From assembly GCA_964633355.1 (NCBI GenBank), contig CAZWGO010000004.1:62001-126000 (forward strand): a stretch of 64,000 nt of DNA, read 5' to 3'. A program made the translations under genes and the position numbers. This document shows, piece after piece, positions 51,237-59,925 of the stretch. Positions within the stretch are counted from its first letter, which is position 1. Every line of letters starts with the position of its first letter. The notes beneath the pieces were generated by a model that ran no database searches, was not told the origin of the DNA, and saw only the letters and a program-made list of their open reading frames with translations. Source of the DNA: Micavibrio_B sp964633355. Lineage in GTDB: Bacteria; Pseudomonadota; Alphaproteobacteria; Micavibrionales; Micavibrionaceae.

Positions 51237-52337
51237 ATGACATCTTCCCCAAAAGCAAAAAAGAAAATCAATCTCGCACTTCAAGGCGGCGGTAGCCATG
51301 GCGCGTTCACATGGGGCGTGCTTGATGAAATCTTACGCGATGGAAGATTGGATTTCGATTCCATCACCGCAACCTCCGCCGGCTCGATGAATGCTGCGAT
51401 CATGCTCTATGGCTTACATAAAGGCGGCAATGAAGGCGCGCGCGAACTTCTCGAGACGTTCTGGCGACGCACCTCCGAGGCAGGCTCATGTTTCAATCCG
51501 CTTTCACAAGTGAACAGCAATTATCTTGAAAAATTTTTCCCATGGATTCCGAAGCCTTTTTTGAATAACGCCGCAGGCCTTAATTATCTGGAGAATGTCG
51601 GCCAGACCATTTCTCCCTATCGTTCCAATCCGCTCAATCTAAATCCTTTGCGCGATATTCTCGCCTCGCTGATCGACTTTGATAACCTGCCGGAAACCTC
51701 CCGGTGGAAAGTTTTTATTTCGGCGACGAATGTCCGCGTCGGAGAATCCCGCGTCTTTAAAAACGAAGAGATCACGCTTGATGTCTTGATGGCTTCCGCC
51801 GCGCTGCCCTACCTGTTTCAGGCGGTCGAGATCGACGGTGATTTTTACTGGGATGGCGGCTATACCGGCAACCCGTCTCTCTGGCCGCTTTTTTATGAAT
51901 CCGAGACGCGCGATTTACTGATCATCCATGTTAACCCGATCAAACGGCCTGAATTGCCGAAAGAAGCCTATGAGATCGAAAACCGTCTTAATGAGATTAC
52001 CTTCAACTCATCCCTGCTTGACGAGCTTCGCGCCATCCAGTTCGTCCAAAAGCTCCTTGAGAAGGACATGCTCAAAGATGAATTCAAGGACCGCTATAAG
52101 GATATCCGCCTGCATGCCATTCGCTCTGAAGAAACCATGCGCGAGTTTGGCGCTTCTTCAAAATACGACACGAGCTGGCATTTCCTGACCTCGCTGCGTG
52201 ATGCGGGCCGCAACGTCGCCAAGACTTGGTTACAAAACCATTTCAAGGATATCGGCGAAACCGGCACGGTTGATATCCAGCGCGACTACCTCTCCCCTGA
52301 AAAAGAACTGAACCGGAAAATGGTCAGGAAGAAATAG
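51237..52337 (+). CDS. patatin-like phospholipase
   Basis: The protein has 366 residues. The oxyanion motif GGGSHGAFTWG, nucleophile Ser in TATSAGSMNAA and the catalytic Asp in DGGYTGNPSL are all present. The usual GxSxG reads AxSxG here. It should hydrolyse acyl chains from lipids. There is no signal peptide, so it acts in the cytoplasm or is exported by another route, as for patatin effectors. A REP-like repeat follows its stop. Confidence 0.9.
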   Translation: MTSSPKAKKKINLALQGGGSHGAFTWGVLDEILRDGRLDFDSITATSAGSMNAAIMLYGLHKGGNEGARELLETFWRRTSEAGSCFNPLSQVNSNYLEKFFPWIPKPFLNNAAGLNYLENVGQTISPYRSNPLNLNPLRDILASLIDFDNLPETSRWKVFISATNVRVGESRVFKNEEITLDVLMASAALPYLFQAVEIDGDFYWDGGYTGNPSLWPLFYESETRDLLIIHVNPIKRPELPKEAYEIENRLNEITFNSSLLDELRAIQFVQKLLEKDMLKDEFKDRYKDIRLHAIRSEETMREFGASSKYDTSWHFLTSLRDAGRNVAKTWLQNHFKDIGETGTVDIQRDYLSPEKELNRKMVRKK

Positions 52338-52347
52338 TATTTTAAGT

Positions 52348-52374
52348 GTCATCCCTGCGAAGGCAGGGATCTCC
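52348..52374 (+). repeat. REP-like palindromic repeat
   Basis: GTCATCCCTGCGAAGGCAGG followed by GATCTCC, 11 bases after the patatin stop. One base differs from the copy at 49191. Confidence 0.8.
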
Positions 52375-52448
52375 TTAATAAATACTTAAAATTTGAGATA
52401 TATGCTAATTTGCACTATACTCATGATAAGAAGAAAAAGGGTGTAATA

Positions 52449-52877
52449 GTGCTGAATACGGAAACTCTGGACAGACCAGTCGATCCTAAAATCGCCGATG
52501 AAGACGATATCGACGTCTTTGCTGCCCGTGCCGGAGATAATTCAAAATATGTGATCGCCGCCGATGCACCTGTGCTGCCCTCTTTGGCCAGCCGCTGCAA
52601 TACCGAGCTCGTGGTCAAGGATGACGGATCGTCGATGGTGCTGTTCGATGCACCGATGCCGGACGCCGTTCACTGGGTCGAATATGATATGGATCTCGAT
52701 AGTCTGACATTTGTCACATGGCGAGGGGCGATCTTTTCGCTCGGCATGAAAATCCACAAACCGTTTCGAAAATACTTAAGCAAAAAATTTGAAATTTACC
52801 TGGTCGAAATGGGCGAAGGCAAAGAGATGCGGATGATGGATATCGTCCCGCTCATCGTTCGTAGAATTGGGATATAG
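52449..52877 (+). CDS. unrecognised protein, 142 residues
   Basis: The GTG at 52449 is chosen because AAAAAGGG precedes it; an in-frame TTG at 52410 is weaker. The N-terminus is acidic and the middle has short beta segments (VHWVEYDMD, LTFVTWRG). The end is IVRRIGI. It has no signal peptide, membrane segment or known motif. It lies 11 bases before the 512-residue gene and is probably in its operon. Confidence 0.65.
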   Translation: MLNTETLDRPVDPKIADEDDIDVFAARAGDNSKYVIAADAPVLPSLASRCNTELVVKDDGSSMVLFDAPMPDAVHWVEYDMDLDSLTFVTWRGAIFSLGMKIHKPFRKYLSKKFEIYLVEMGEGKEMRMMDIVPLIVRRIGI

Positions 52878-52888
52878 AGGAGTAGAGA

Positions 52889-54427
52889 ATGTCTGACTTT
52901 GATAATATCAGAACCGAATTACAGCGTGCGCAAGCACTTAATAAATATGATCCCGCGGCGATTAATAAAATTCCTGACTCGGTTGATTCTCTAACATTAC
53001 GAGATGTAGCCGTTATTGCTAAGCTTGGGTATAAAGATTTGGCTTCTGCTGCATCTTTTGGAAATGCGACTGGAAAACACCCGGAATTGAAAGGCGTCAT
53101 TAAAGAAATTCAAGATTTGGCAGTGCCTATGGGAGCAAAAGGTATTAAGGCTGTTAACGGTCAGCCTGCGCCAACAGCTTATGACGGCTTGATGCGCAGC
53201 ATTGGCGACAGATTTAGACAAAAACCAGACCTGTTCGATCAATTATCTGCAGATTTCAAAGAAAATCCGGCTGCTAAAGCTCGCTTTATGCAGGCTGTTA
53301 AGCAAGACCCTAAAGCTATGGCAACTGCAATCCGTAGCTATACAGGTGCAGAAGGCGCAGGGAGCAAAACAAACGGTCAGCTCGAAAAAGCCATTGATAG
53401 CGTGCTTCAATCCAAGCCTGCACCATCAAAAACCACACCTAAATCGGAAGCTGGTGCGCCAACACCGATTGCTAGCGCACCTCGCCCACAAAAAGTAGAG
53501 AGTGCGGCTGATAAGCCATCTCCGGTTGCCGTTACTGTAAGGACGAATGAAACTCCCGATGCTGCTAAATCCACCCCATCTGCACCAGTTGTTGCAACTC
53601 AGACAGCAGATAGCGGCGAAATTATCGATGCTGGTCCTGCAGGTGCTAATTTTGCCTTGAAGGCAGAGGATATTGGCAAAAAAGGCGGCATGGCAGATCA
53701 GCTTGCAGATCGCTTATTAAAAACTTTTCCTGATATGGGAACAGATATCGAAGGCTTCAGGACAAAATTGAAAACTGACAAAGCTTTACAAAAAAGTATT
53801 GCTGAAAACATGAACAATAATCCTGAATTTGTAGCGCAACTCGCGCAGTTCTCAAATGAAGGAGAAGACAACAAATCCGATGAATTACTTAAAAAATATG
53901 GCAGAGATGGTATCAAAGATTTATTGAACCATCCGGATAAATTAGCCAAAGACGATTATGTAGATGGATTATCCAGCCAACTTAAAATGGCAAATGGCAG
54001 CGGCTTCGACATTAAAGGTATCATTTCCAAACTTGGGGATATGCTGGGCATTGATTTAAATGCGCTTCTTGCTCCTATCGCCGAGCTTTGTCAAAAAGGT
54101 ATAGCCGCCTGCCAGGAATTCTTTGGCAGCGGGAAAGCCATGTCTATGGCCAGCAACATTGGAGATTCTGTAAGGAGTCTTTCAGTTGATGCCGCCGATG
54201 CGATCCAAAATGCAACAGGTAAAAAGAGCGATTTAGAGATCACTACTCGCTACGATCGTGACGGTAAGGAAATACAGCCCGTTAATGAAAATAAAACACC
54301 TGCACCAGAGCAAAATGTTCGTATGGCACAAGTCGGCCAGACAGTTCAGAACCTACAACATCAGGCTCCTGTAAATGGCCCTAGCGGTGGCGCAGCCGCG
54401 GCTGCAGGGCTTGGAGCACCATCATAA
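52889..54427 (+). CDS. unrecognised 512-residue multi-domain protein with Pro/Ala/Ser linkers
   Basis: GAGGAG lies before the ATG. The protein has an N-terminal helical domain (1-165), a Pro/Thr/Ala-rich linker (about 175-250), a second helical domain (about 255-420) with a short Cys-containing end (LCQKGIAACQEFFG), and a Gln/Ala/Gly-rich tail. The two helical domains resemble each other in sequences such as FDQLSADFKENPAAKARFMQAV and FRTKLKTDKALQKSIAENMN, so internal duplication is possible. There is no signal peptide. The layout suggests a scaffold or a secreted effector, which is speculation. The gene is followed by a strong terminator. Confidence 0.65.
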   Translation: MSDFDNIRTELQRAQALNKYDPAAINKIPDSVDSLTLRDVAVIAKLGYKDLASAASFGNATGKHPELKGVIKEIQDLAVPMGAKGIKAVNGQPAPTAYDGLMRSIGDRFRQKPDLFDQLSADFKENPAAKARFMQAVKQDPKAMATAIRSYTGAEGAGSKTNGQLEKAIDSVLQSKPAPSKTTPKSEAGAPTPIASAPRPQKVESAADKPSPVAVTVRTNETPDAAKSTPSAPVVATQTADSGEIIDAGPAGANFALKAEDIGKKGGMADQLADRLLKTFPDMGTDIEGFRTKLKTDKALQKSIAENMNNNPEFVAQLAQFSNEGEDNKSDELLKKYGRDGIKDLLNHPDKLAKDDYVDGLSSQLKMANGSGFDIKGIISKLGDMLGIDLNALLAPIAELCQKGIAACQEFFGSGKAMSMASNIGDSVRSLSVDAADAIQNATGKKSDLEITTRYDRDGKEIQPVNENKTPAPEQNVRMAQVGQTVQNLQHQAPVNGPSGGAAAAAGLGAPS

Positions 54428-54445
54428 AGCTATAATGAATTTTAC

Positions 54446-54472
54446 AGGGACGGCGTGAATTACTCCGTCCCT
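54446..54472 (+). terminator. terminator of the 52889-54427 gene
   Basis: AGGGACGG (54446-54453) and CCGTCCCT (54465-54472) form an 8-bp stem with a loop of 11 bases, followed by TTCTTCG. It is very similar to the terminator of the 40488 gene. Confidence 0.75.
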
Positions 54473-54554
54473 TTCTTCGTTGTGCCGCTGTGTCTCGTTG
54501 TGGTTCGAAACATATTTGTGTTTATTCGTGTTCATTTGTGGTTAAAAGACTTCT

Positions 54555-55190
54555 ATGACTCTCATAAAAATATGCGGCCTGAAAACGCCGGAAGCTATTG
54601 ACGCTGCTGTGCAAGCTGGGGCTCATTTCCTTGGTTTTGTTTTCTTTGCCAAAAGCCCGCGCAATGTCACGCCGGAAGAAGCTGCCGCGCTGATCGAGCG
54701 TGTGCCAAGCCATGTCAAAACCGTCGGCCTGTTCGTCGATCCGCTGGATGAGGAAATATCCCGCGTTTTAAAACACGCCAAGCTCGACATGCTGCAACTT
54801 CACGGCTCTGAAACACCCCAGCGCATTGCCGAGATCAAATCGCACTTTTCCCTGCCCATTATCAAGGCCGTTAAAATCTCCGCACCGGAAGATTTGATCA
54901 TGCTTGGCCCGGCGCAGGCCGTCGCCGACTGGATTTTATTCGATGCCAAGGCGCATGAGAAATCAGAGCTTCCGGGCGGCAATGGTATCGTGTTCGACTG
55001 GCAACTTCTCAAAGGCTTGAAAGTCACCAAGCCGTGGATGCTCTCCGGCGGGCTGCATGCCGATAATATCAGGGTCGCACTGGACGCGCTTACGCCGGAC
55101 GCGGTTGATGTGTCCTCAGGTGTCGAAGACCTCCCCGGCATGAAAAATCCAACCAAAATCCGTGAATTTATCGAATTGGTTAAATCCTAA
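54555..55190 (+). CDS. trpF: phosphoribosylanthranilate isomerase TrpF
   Basis: The protein has 211 residues. ICGLKTPEAIDAAV carries the catalytic Cys; VGLFVDP and LQLHGSETPQ follow, and the late DVSSGVED binds phosphate with the catalytic Asp earlier in the DAKAHEKS region. It is the third step from chorismate to tryptophan. It heads the trp set; trpB follows after 110 bases containing a pair of inverted REP-like repeats. Confidence 0.96.
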   Translation: MTLIKICGLKTPEAIDAAVQAGAHFLGFVFFAKSPRNVTPEEAAALIERVPSHVKTVGLFVDPLDEEISRVLKHAKLDMLQLHGSETPQRIAEIKSHFSLPIIKAVKISAPEDLIMLGPAQAVADWILFDAKAHEKSELPGGNGIVFDWQLLKGLKVTKPWMLSGGLHADNIRVALDALTPDAVDVSSGVEDLPGMKNPTKIREFIELVKS

Positions 55191-55195
55191 TAATT

Positions 55196-55257
55196 GTCAT
55201 TCCTGCGAAAGCAGGAATCTCTTTTTATTACCAGACCCCTGCCTTCGCAGGGGTGAC
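55196..55257. repeat. inverted pair of REP-like repeats between trpF and trpB
   Basis: GTCATTCCTGCGAAAGCAGG (55196-55215, extending to 55221) is followed 13 bases later by the opposite-strand copy ACCCCTGCCTTCGCAGGGGT and GAC (55235-55257). The head-to-head arrangement is like E. coli BIME units. It could form a long hairpin in the trp mRNA. Confidence 0.75.
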
Positions 55258-55300
55258 AAGAAGGGTTGTGCCCTTGTGCCATTGTGGTTAAAACAATTCC

Positions 55301-56506
55301 ATGACCGTGAATTCCTTTAAAAACCAGCCCGACGAGCGCGGCCATTTCGGCCAATTCGGCGGACGCTATGTCGCCGAAACCCTGATGCCGCTTATACTGC
55401 AAGTAGAGCAAGCCTATAATGCCGCCAAATCGGACGAAGAATTCTGGAAGCAATTCAACCAACTCGCCCGCGATTTTATCGGTCGCCCGTCTCCGCTATT
55501 CTTCGCCGAGGCTTCAACAAAAGAGTTCGGCGGCGCAAAGATTTATTTAAAGCGCGAAGATTTAAACCATACTGGCGCGCATAAAATCAATAATTGCCTT
55601 GGCCAGATTCTGCTTGCCAGGCGCATGGGTAAAACCCGCATCATCGCCGAAACCGGCGCGGGCCAGCACGGCGTCGCGACCGCCACAGTCTGCGCGTTGT
55701 TCAAAATGCCCTGCACGATTTTCATGGGCGCAACCGATATCGAACGCCAGAAACCGAACGTATTCCGCATGAAGCTTCTCGGTGCGGAAGTCAAAGCGGT
55801 GACATCCGGCGCGGGCACGCTCAAAGACGCCATGAACGAAGCGCTTCGGTACTGGGTCGCCAATGTCGAAGATACGTTTTACATTATCGGCACCGCGGCG
55901 GGGCCGCATCCTTATCCGACCATGGTCCGCGATTTTCAGACCGTGATCGGCAAAGAAACCAAAGAACAGATCATGCAGCATGAAGGCAAACTCCCGACCG
56001 CGCTTATCGCCTGTATCGGCGGCGGTTCGAATGCGATCGGCATGTTCCATCCGTTTCTTGATGATAAAGATGTCGAGATTATCGGCGTTGAAGCGGGCGG
56101 CTATGGTTTGGACAAGCTTCACGCCGCCTCTTTGACGGGCGGCAAACCCGGCGTGCTTCACGGTAATAAAACCTATCTGTTGCAAAATGAAGACGGTCAG
56201 ATCGAAGAAGCGCATTCCATTTCCGCCGGTCTCGACTACCCGGGTATCGGGCCCGAGCATTCATGGCTCTATGATATGAAGCGCGTGCAATATGTGTCGA
56301 TCACCGATGAAGAAGCGGTTGAAGGCTTTCAATTGATGACGAAGCTGGAAGGCATCATTCCGGCGCTCGAATCCTCCCATGCCTATGCGCATTTGAAAAA
56401 AATCGCGAAGAATTACAAATCGGACGACGTGATTGTCATGTGCTTGTCGGGGCGTGGCGATAAAGATATCTACACGGTTGCCGAAAAGCTGGGCCTCGAT
56501 CTATAG
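55301..56506 (+). CDS. trpB: tryptophan synthase beta chain TrpB
   Basis: The protein has 401 residues. The PLP lysine lies in HTGAHKINN; GRPSPLFFAE, ETGAGQHGVATATVCALF and the late GGGSNAIG are typical. It joins indole and serine to make tryptophan. The next gene, an acyltransferase, starts right after its stop, and trpA follows that. Confidence 0.97.
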   Translation: MTVNSFKNQPDERGHFGQFGGRYVAETLMPLILQVEQAYNAAKSDEEFWKQFNQLARDFIGRPSPLFFAEASTKEFGGAKIYLKREDLNHTGAHKINNCLGQILLARRMGKTRIIAETGAGQHGVATATVCALFKMPCTIFMGATDIERQKPNVFRMKLLGAEVKAVTSGAGTLKDAMNEALRYWVANVEDTFYIIGTAAGPHPYPTMVRDFQTVIGKETKEQIMQHEGKLPTALIACIGGGSNAIGMFHPFLDDKDVEIIGVEAGGYGLDKLHAASLTGGKPGVLHGNKTYLLQNEDGQIEEAHSISAGLDYPGIGPEHSWLYDMKRVQYVSITDEEAVEGFQLMTKLEGIIPALESSHAYAHLKKIAKNYKSDDVIVMCLSGRGDKDIYTVAEKLGLDL

Positions 56507-58426
56507 ATGATCGCCTATCGCCCGGACATTGACGGTCTGCGCGCGGTTGCCGTTCTGGCGGTTATTATCTTCCATCTCGAACCTGACTGGCTGCGCGGCG
56601 GCTTTGCCGGTGTCGATATCTTCTTCGTTATCTCCGGCTTTCTGATTACATCGATCCTGAAGAAAGATCTCTATAACAATCAATTCTCTCTCGCCGGATT
56701 TTATGAACGCCGCACACGCCGTATCCTGCCGGCGCTGGTCACGGTTTGCGCCGTTACATTATTTGTCTCTTATTTCTTTATGTTCCCGCTCGATTATATC
56801 GAACTGGCAAAATCGGAAATTGCCACGGCCTTATCTATCTCGAATATTTTCTTCTGGAAGATTATTGATTATTTCGCCACCGCTTCCGAAGAAAAACCTT
56901 TGCTGCATACATGGTCGCTCGGCGTCGAAGAACAATTCTATCTCTTTTTCCCGATCATCCTTTATTTCCTCGATAAATTCTTTCCCGAGAAAAGAACCGC
57001 TCTCGTTATCGCAGGCCTTGGCGTCGCCTCGATTGCTTTCGCGCAGTACGCCGTTCATCATTTTTCCAGTTTCGCTTTTTACTGGCTGCCATCGCGCTTT
57101 TGGGAAATGGCGCTCGGCGCAGGCCTTGCCTATCTGCCGCGCAAGGATTTAGACACCCGTCAGAATAACGCCCTGGCCAGTATCGGCTTTATCATGATCA
57201 TCCTGTCTCTGGCGCTTTATTCGGACGATGTAAAATTTCCGGGTCTGGCCGCCTTGCTGCCGACACTTGGTACGGCTTTTTTGATTTACGCCTCATGTGG
57301 AAACATCATCGCTGAAAAAATCCTGAAGCGCACTGCAATGGTTCGCATCGGCCAGATGTCGTATTCGCTTTACCTGTGGCACTGGCCGGTATTTGCCTTG
57401 ATCCGCTATAGTTTCGAAGACCCGAATAAACTCGTTTTTCTGGCAGGCGTGGCGCTGACCTTTGCCCTGTCCTATGCCAGCTGGCGCTATATTGAAACGC
57501 CGTTTCGCAATCGCGTCTTCCTGACACGCAAATCTGTTTTTATATTAAGCCTTATGTCTCTATCAGCGCTGATCGCGGCCAGTTTCTATATCATCCATAA
57601 AGACGGCATGCCCACTCGTATTCCGCCGCGCGCTTTGTCCATCACCTTAGCAGCCAACGATCATGCGCCGTTTATTTATGAAACCTGCCTCGATAAAAAA
57701 ACACAGTCCGACATATGCTTCTTCGGCGATAAAGATAAAAGTGAAATCTCGATTGTTTTATGGGGAGACTCCCATGCCGCCAGCATACGTCCACTGGTTG
57801 ACAAAATAGCAAAAGAAAAAAATATGAAAGCCGTCTTGCTGGCCAAGACCTCCTGCCCAGGCTTCTATGGAGAGTATTCATGGAAATCTGATGAGATCGA
57901 TGCTTGTCGCGAGAATAACGCGGCAGTTTTCGCTTTCCTGAAAAATAATCCCGAAATCAAATATGTCGTCTTCTCGGGTCGCTGGGCGCCTGTTGCCAAA
58001 GAATTTAAATTTGAAAATGAAAATAACGATGCCTTCTACCGCGCCTTGCATCATACGGCGGATGCCTTGAAACAAATCGGCAAGAAACCTCTTTATATCG
58101 CCGCCGTGCCGGAACCCGGGTTTAACGTTCCGCGCTGCCTGTCGAAAAAGGAGGTTCTGGGCGCACCGTTCTTTACCTGCACCCCGATATCCTTGGAAAA
58201 ATACCGCAAAGAGCAATCGCAGACTTTGGCGGCGTTCAGCGCCCTCGAAGAAGACAATACCGTTTTATATCCTCATCAGGCGCTTTATAAAGCAGATGGT
58301 CTTCAGATACAAAACGGGCAGGACCTGCTCTATTTCGATGACGACCATGTCAGCATCAACGGCGCACTTTATTTATATGACGCTTTTAAACCGTCTTTTG
58401 ATCGCTTTCTTCAGGCTGGACATTAA
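56507..58426 (+). CDS. OafA/YrhL-type membrane acyltransferase with SGNH domain
   Basis: The protein has 639 residues. The N-terminal half (about 1-375) is an acyltransferase-3 membrane domain of about ten helices with the start YRPDIDGLRAVAVLAVI and HTWSLGVEEQFYLFFPI. The C-terminal half is an SGNH hydrolase-like domain (LWGDSHAASI, late FDDDHVSINGALYL). Such proteins O-acetylate surface sugars or peptidoglycan. It begins on the base after the trpB stop and ends 26 bases before trpA, thus lies within the trp operon. Confidence 0.92.
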   Translation: MIAYRPDIDGLRAVAVLAVIIFHLEPDWLRGGFAGVDIFFVISGFLITSILKKDLYNNQFSLAGFYERRTRRILPALVTVCAVTLFVSYFFMFPLDYIELAKSEIATALSISNIFFWKIIDYFATASEEKPLLHTWSLGVEEQFYLFFPIILYFLDKFFPEKRTALVIAGLGVASIAFAQYAVHHFSSFAFYWLPSRFWEMALGAGLAYLPRKDLDTRQNNALASIGFIMIILSLALYSDDVKFPGLAALLPTLGTAFLIYASCGNIIAEKILKRTAMVRIGQMSYSLYLWHWPVFALIRYSFEDPNKLVFLAGVALTFALSYASWRYIETPFRNRVFLTRKSVFILSLMSLSALIAASFYIIHKDGMPTRIPPRALSITLAANDHAPFIYETCLDKKTQSDICFFGDKDKSEISIVLWGDSHAASIRPLVDKIAKEKNMKAVLLAKTSCPGFYGEYSWKSDEIDACRENNAAVFAFLKNNPEIKYVVFSGRWAPVAKEFKFENENNDAFYRALHHTADALKQIGKKPLYIAAVPEPGFNVPRCLSKKEVLGAPFFTCTPISLEKYRKEQSQTLAAFSALEEDNTVLYPHQALYKADGLQIQNGQDLLYFDDDHVSINGALYLYDAFKPSFDRFLQAGH

Positions 58427-58452
58427 GCCCGCTCTCGTTTTAAGTAAGCGCC

Positions 58453-59214
58453 ATGACCCGTATTGAACAAATCTTCGCTTCCGGTAAAAAAGCCCTCGTC
58501 ACCTATATCGTCGCGGGCGATCCCGATATGGCCGCAAGTCAGAAAATCCTCGAAAGCCTGCCTGAGGCTGGCGCGGATATTATCGAGCTTGGCATTCCCT
58601 TTACCGACCCGATGGCCGACGGCCCCGTTATTCAGGATGCCGCCTTGCGCGCGCTTGCTTCCGGCATGACGATTAAAAAACTTTTCGAAATGGTCCGCGA
58701 TTTTCGCAAAACGAACAACACGACACCGATTGTCCTGATGGGTTATTTCAATTCCATTTTTGCCTATGGCGTCAGTCAATTTACGAGCGAGGCGAAACAG
58801 GCTGGCGCCGATGGCCTGTTGATCGTCGATTTGCCGTCTGAAGAAGAAGATGAGCTGGTTATACCGTGCAAAGAGTGTGGCCTTGACTTTATCCGCCTTG
58901 CCACGCCGACCACCGATATCAAGCGCCTGCCCAGCGTTCTGAAAAACGCGTCCGGATTTCTCTATTATGTCGCGGTTGCAGGAATTACAGGCACGACTTC
59001 AGCCAGCGCCGATAATCTAAAACCGGCTCTTGATGAAATCCGCAAACATACGAAACTGCCGATCTGCGTCGGCTTCGGTATCAAAACACCGGAAGACGCG
59101 AAAGCCATGGCTGAAATTTCCGATGGCGTTGTCGTGGGGTCGGCCTTGGTGGATTTAATCAGCAAAAAAGCCGATCACTCGGCTTTTGTAAGGTCTTTGC
59201 TAAATAAATTGTAA
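58453..59214 (+). CDS. trpA: tryptophan synthase alpha chain TrpA
   Basis: The protein has 253 residues. ELGIPFTDPMADGPVIQ includes the catalytic Glu and Asp, and AVAGITGTTSA and GVVVGSALVD are the phosphate-binding parts. It cleaves indole-glycerol phosphate to indole for TrpB, its channeling partner. Its gene is separated from trpB by the acyltransferase, which may lower matched expression. Confidence 0.97.
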   Translation: MTRIEQIFASGKKALVTYIVAGDPDMAASQKILESLPEAGADIIELGIPFTDPMADGPVIQDAALRALASGMTIKKLFEMVRDFRKTNNTTPIVLMGYFNSIFAYGVSQFTSEAKQAGADGLLIVDLPSEEEDELVIPCKECGLDFIRLATPTTDIKRLPSVLKNASGFLYYVAVAGITGTTSASADNLKPALDEIRKHTKLPICVGFGIKTPEDAKAMAEISDGVVVGSALVDLISKKADHSAFVRSLLNKL

Positions 59215-59216
59215 TT

Positions 59217-59771
59217 TTATCTTGGTTTATATTCGAGATAGGTACTAACGCACGCTGGGGCAGCGGCAGCAGCTAGATCATATTGATCTAATTCACATCC
59301 TGGATTTCCGTTACATTCTCTCTGAATAGCAATAGTCCAAGCCACCGTGTAGTCTATAACTGCCATGTCGCCATCTTCCATAGAAATTCTCATGCTGTAA
59401 TAGCCCTGTGCTTCCTGAAGATTTGGGTCGTATGTACCGTTTTTTTTATTATGGTTGATGGCCGTAGTTGTTTTTACCAAACATTCCCTTTCATATTCTC
59501 TCGAGAATAGCTGCGGGAATTTAAGCGCTTTATATTTCTCTTCTTTTTCTTCTTTGGTCAAAGTATTATCTACCCAAATCTCGTCTAGTCTTTCATCGAA
59601 ACTCTTTTCGATTACATTTTGTGCTGGAGTTGGCTCAAACTCTTGCTCTGCATTAAGAGTATTGATTGGAATAGAATCTTCTTTTGGTGTTTCAGTGGTA
59701 TTTGATAGCTCATTCGAGCACGCCCCCACCATTGTCATCGCAAAAATCGGCGCTAAAAATCTTAATTTCAT
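59217..59771 (-). CDS. hypothetical lipoprotein, 184 residues
   Basis: The signal sequence ends MVGAC, a lipobox (Cys18). The mature part starts with a Ser/Thr/Glu-rich linker and has an EEKEEKYKALKFPQLFSREYERECLVK helical region and two further Cys (RECNGNPGCEL). I do not recognise a family. It sits on the opposite strand, two bases past the trpA stop and 154 bases from accD, so it breaks the usual trpA-accD continuity. Confidence 0.7.
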   Translation of the reverse strand: MKLRFLAPIFAMTMVGACSNELSNTTETPKEDSIPINTLNAEQEFEPTPAQNVIEKSFDERLDEIWVDNTLTKEEKEEKYKALKFPQLFSREYERECLVKTTTAINHNKKNGTYDPNLQEAQGYYSMRISMEDGDMAVIDYTVAWTIAIQRECNGNPGCELDQYDLAAAAAPACVSTYLEYKPR

Positions 59772-59925
59772 AAATACCCCGTTTGTTCAAATTTCAACTC
59801 TTGCTTCTTACGTCAACCAATTCACCTTGTCAAACTTTATGACTAATCCATCTCCTTCCCTTGACTTCCCACCCCCCCAATCCTGTATAGTCGGCCTTTC
59901 GTTTTGAATACTTAAGGAAACGCTT

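Noticed and set aside
55562..56260. A 232-residue minus-strand open frame within trpB
   Set aside because: trpB is certain on the plus strand; high-GC codons produce long antisense frames.
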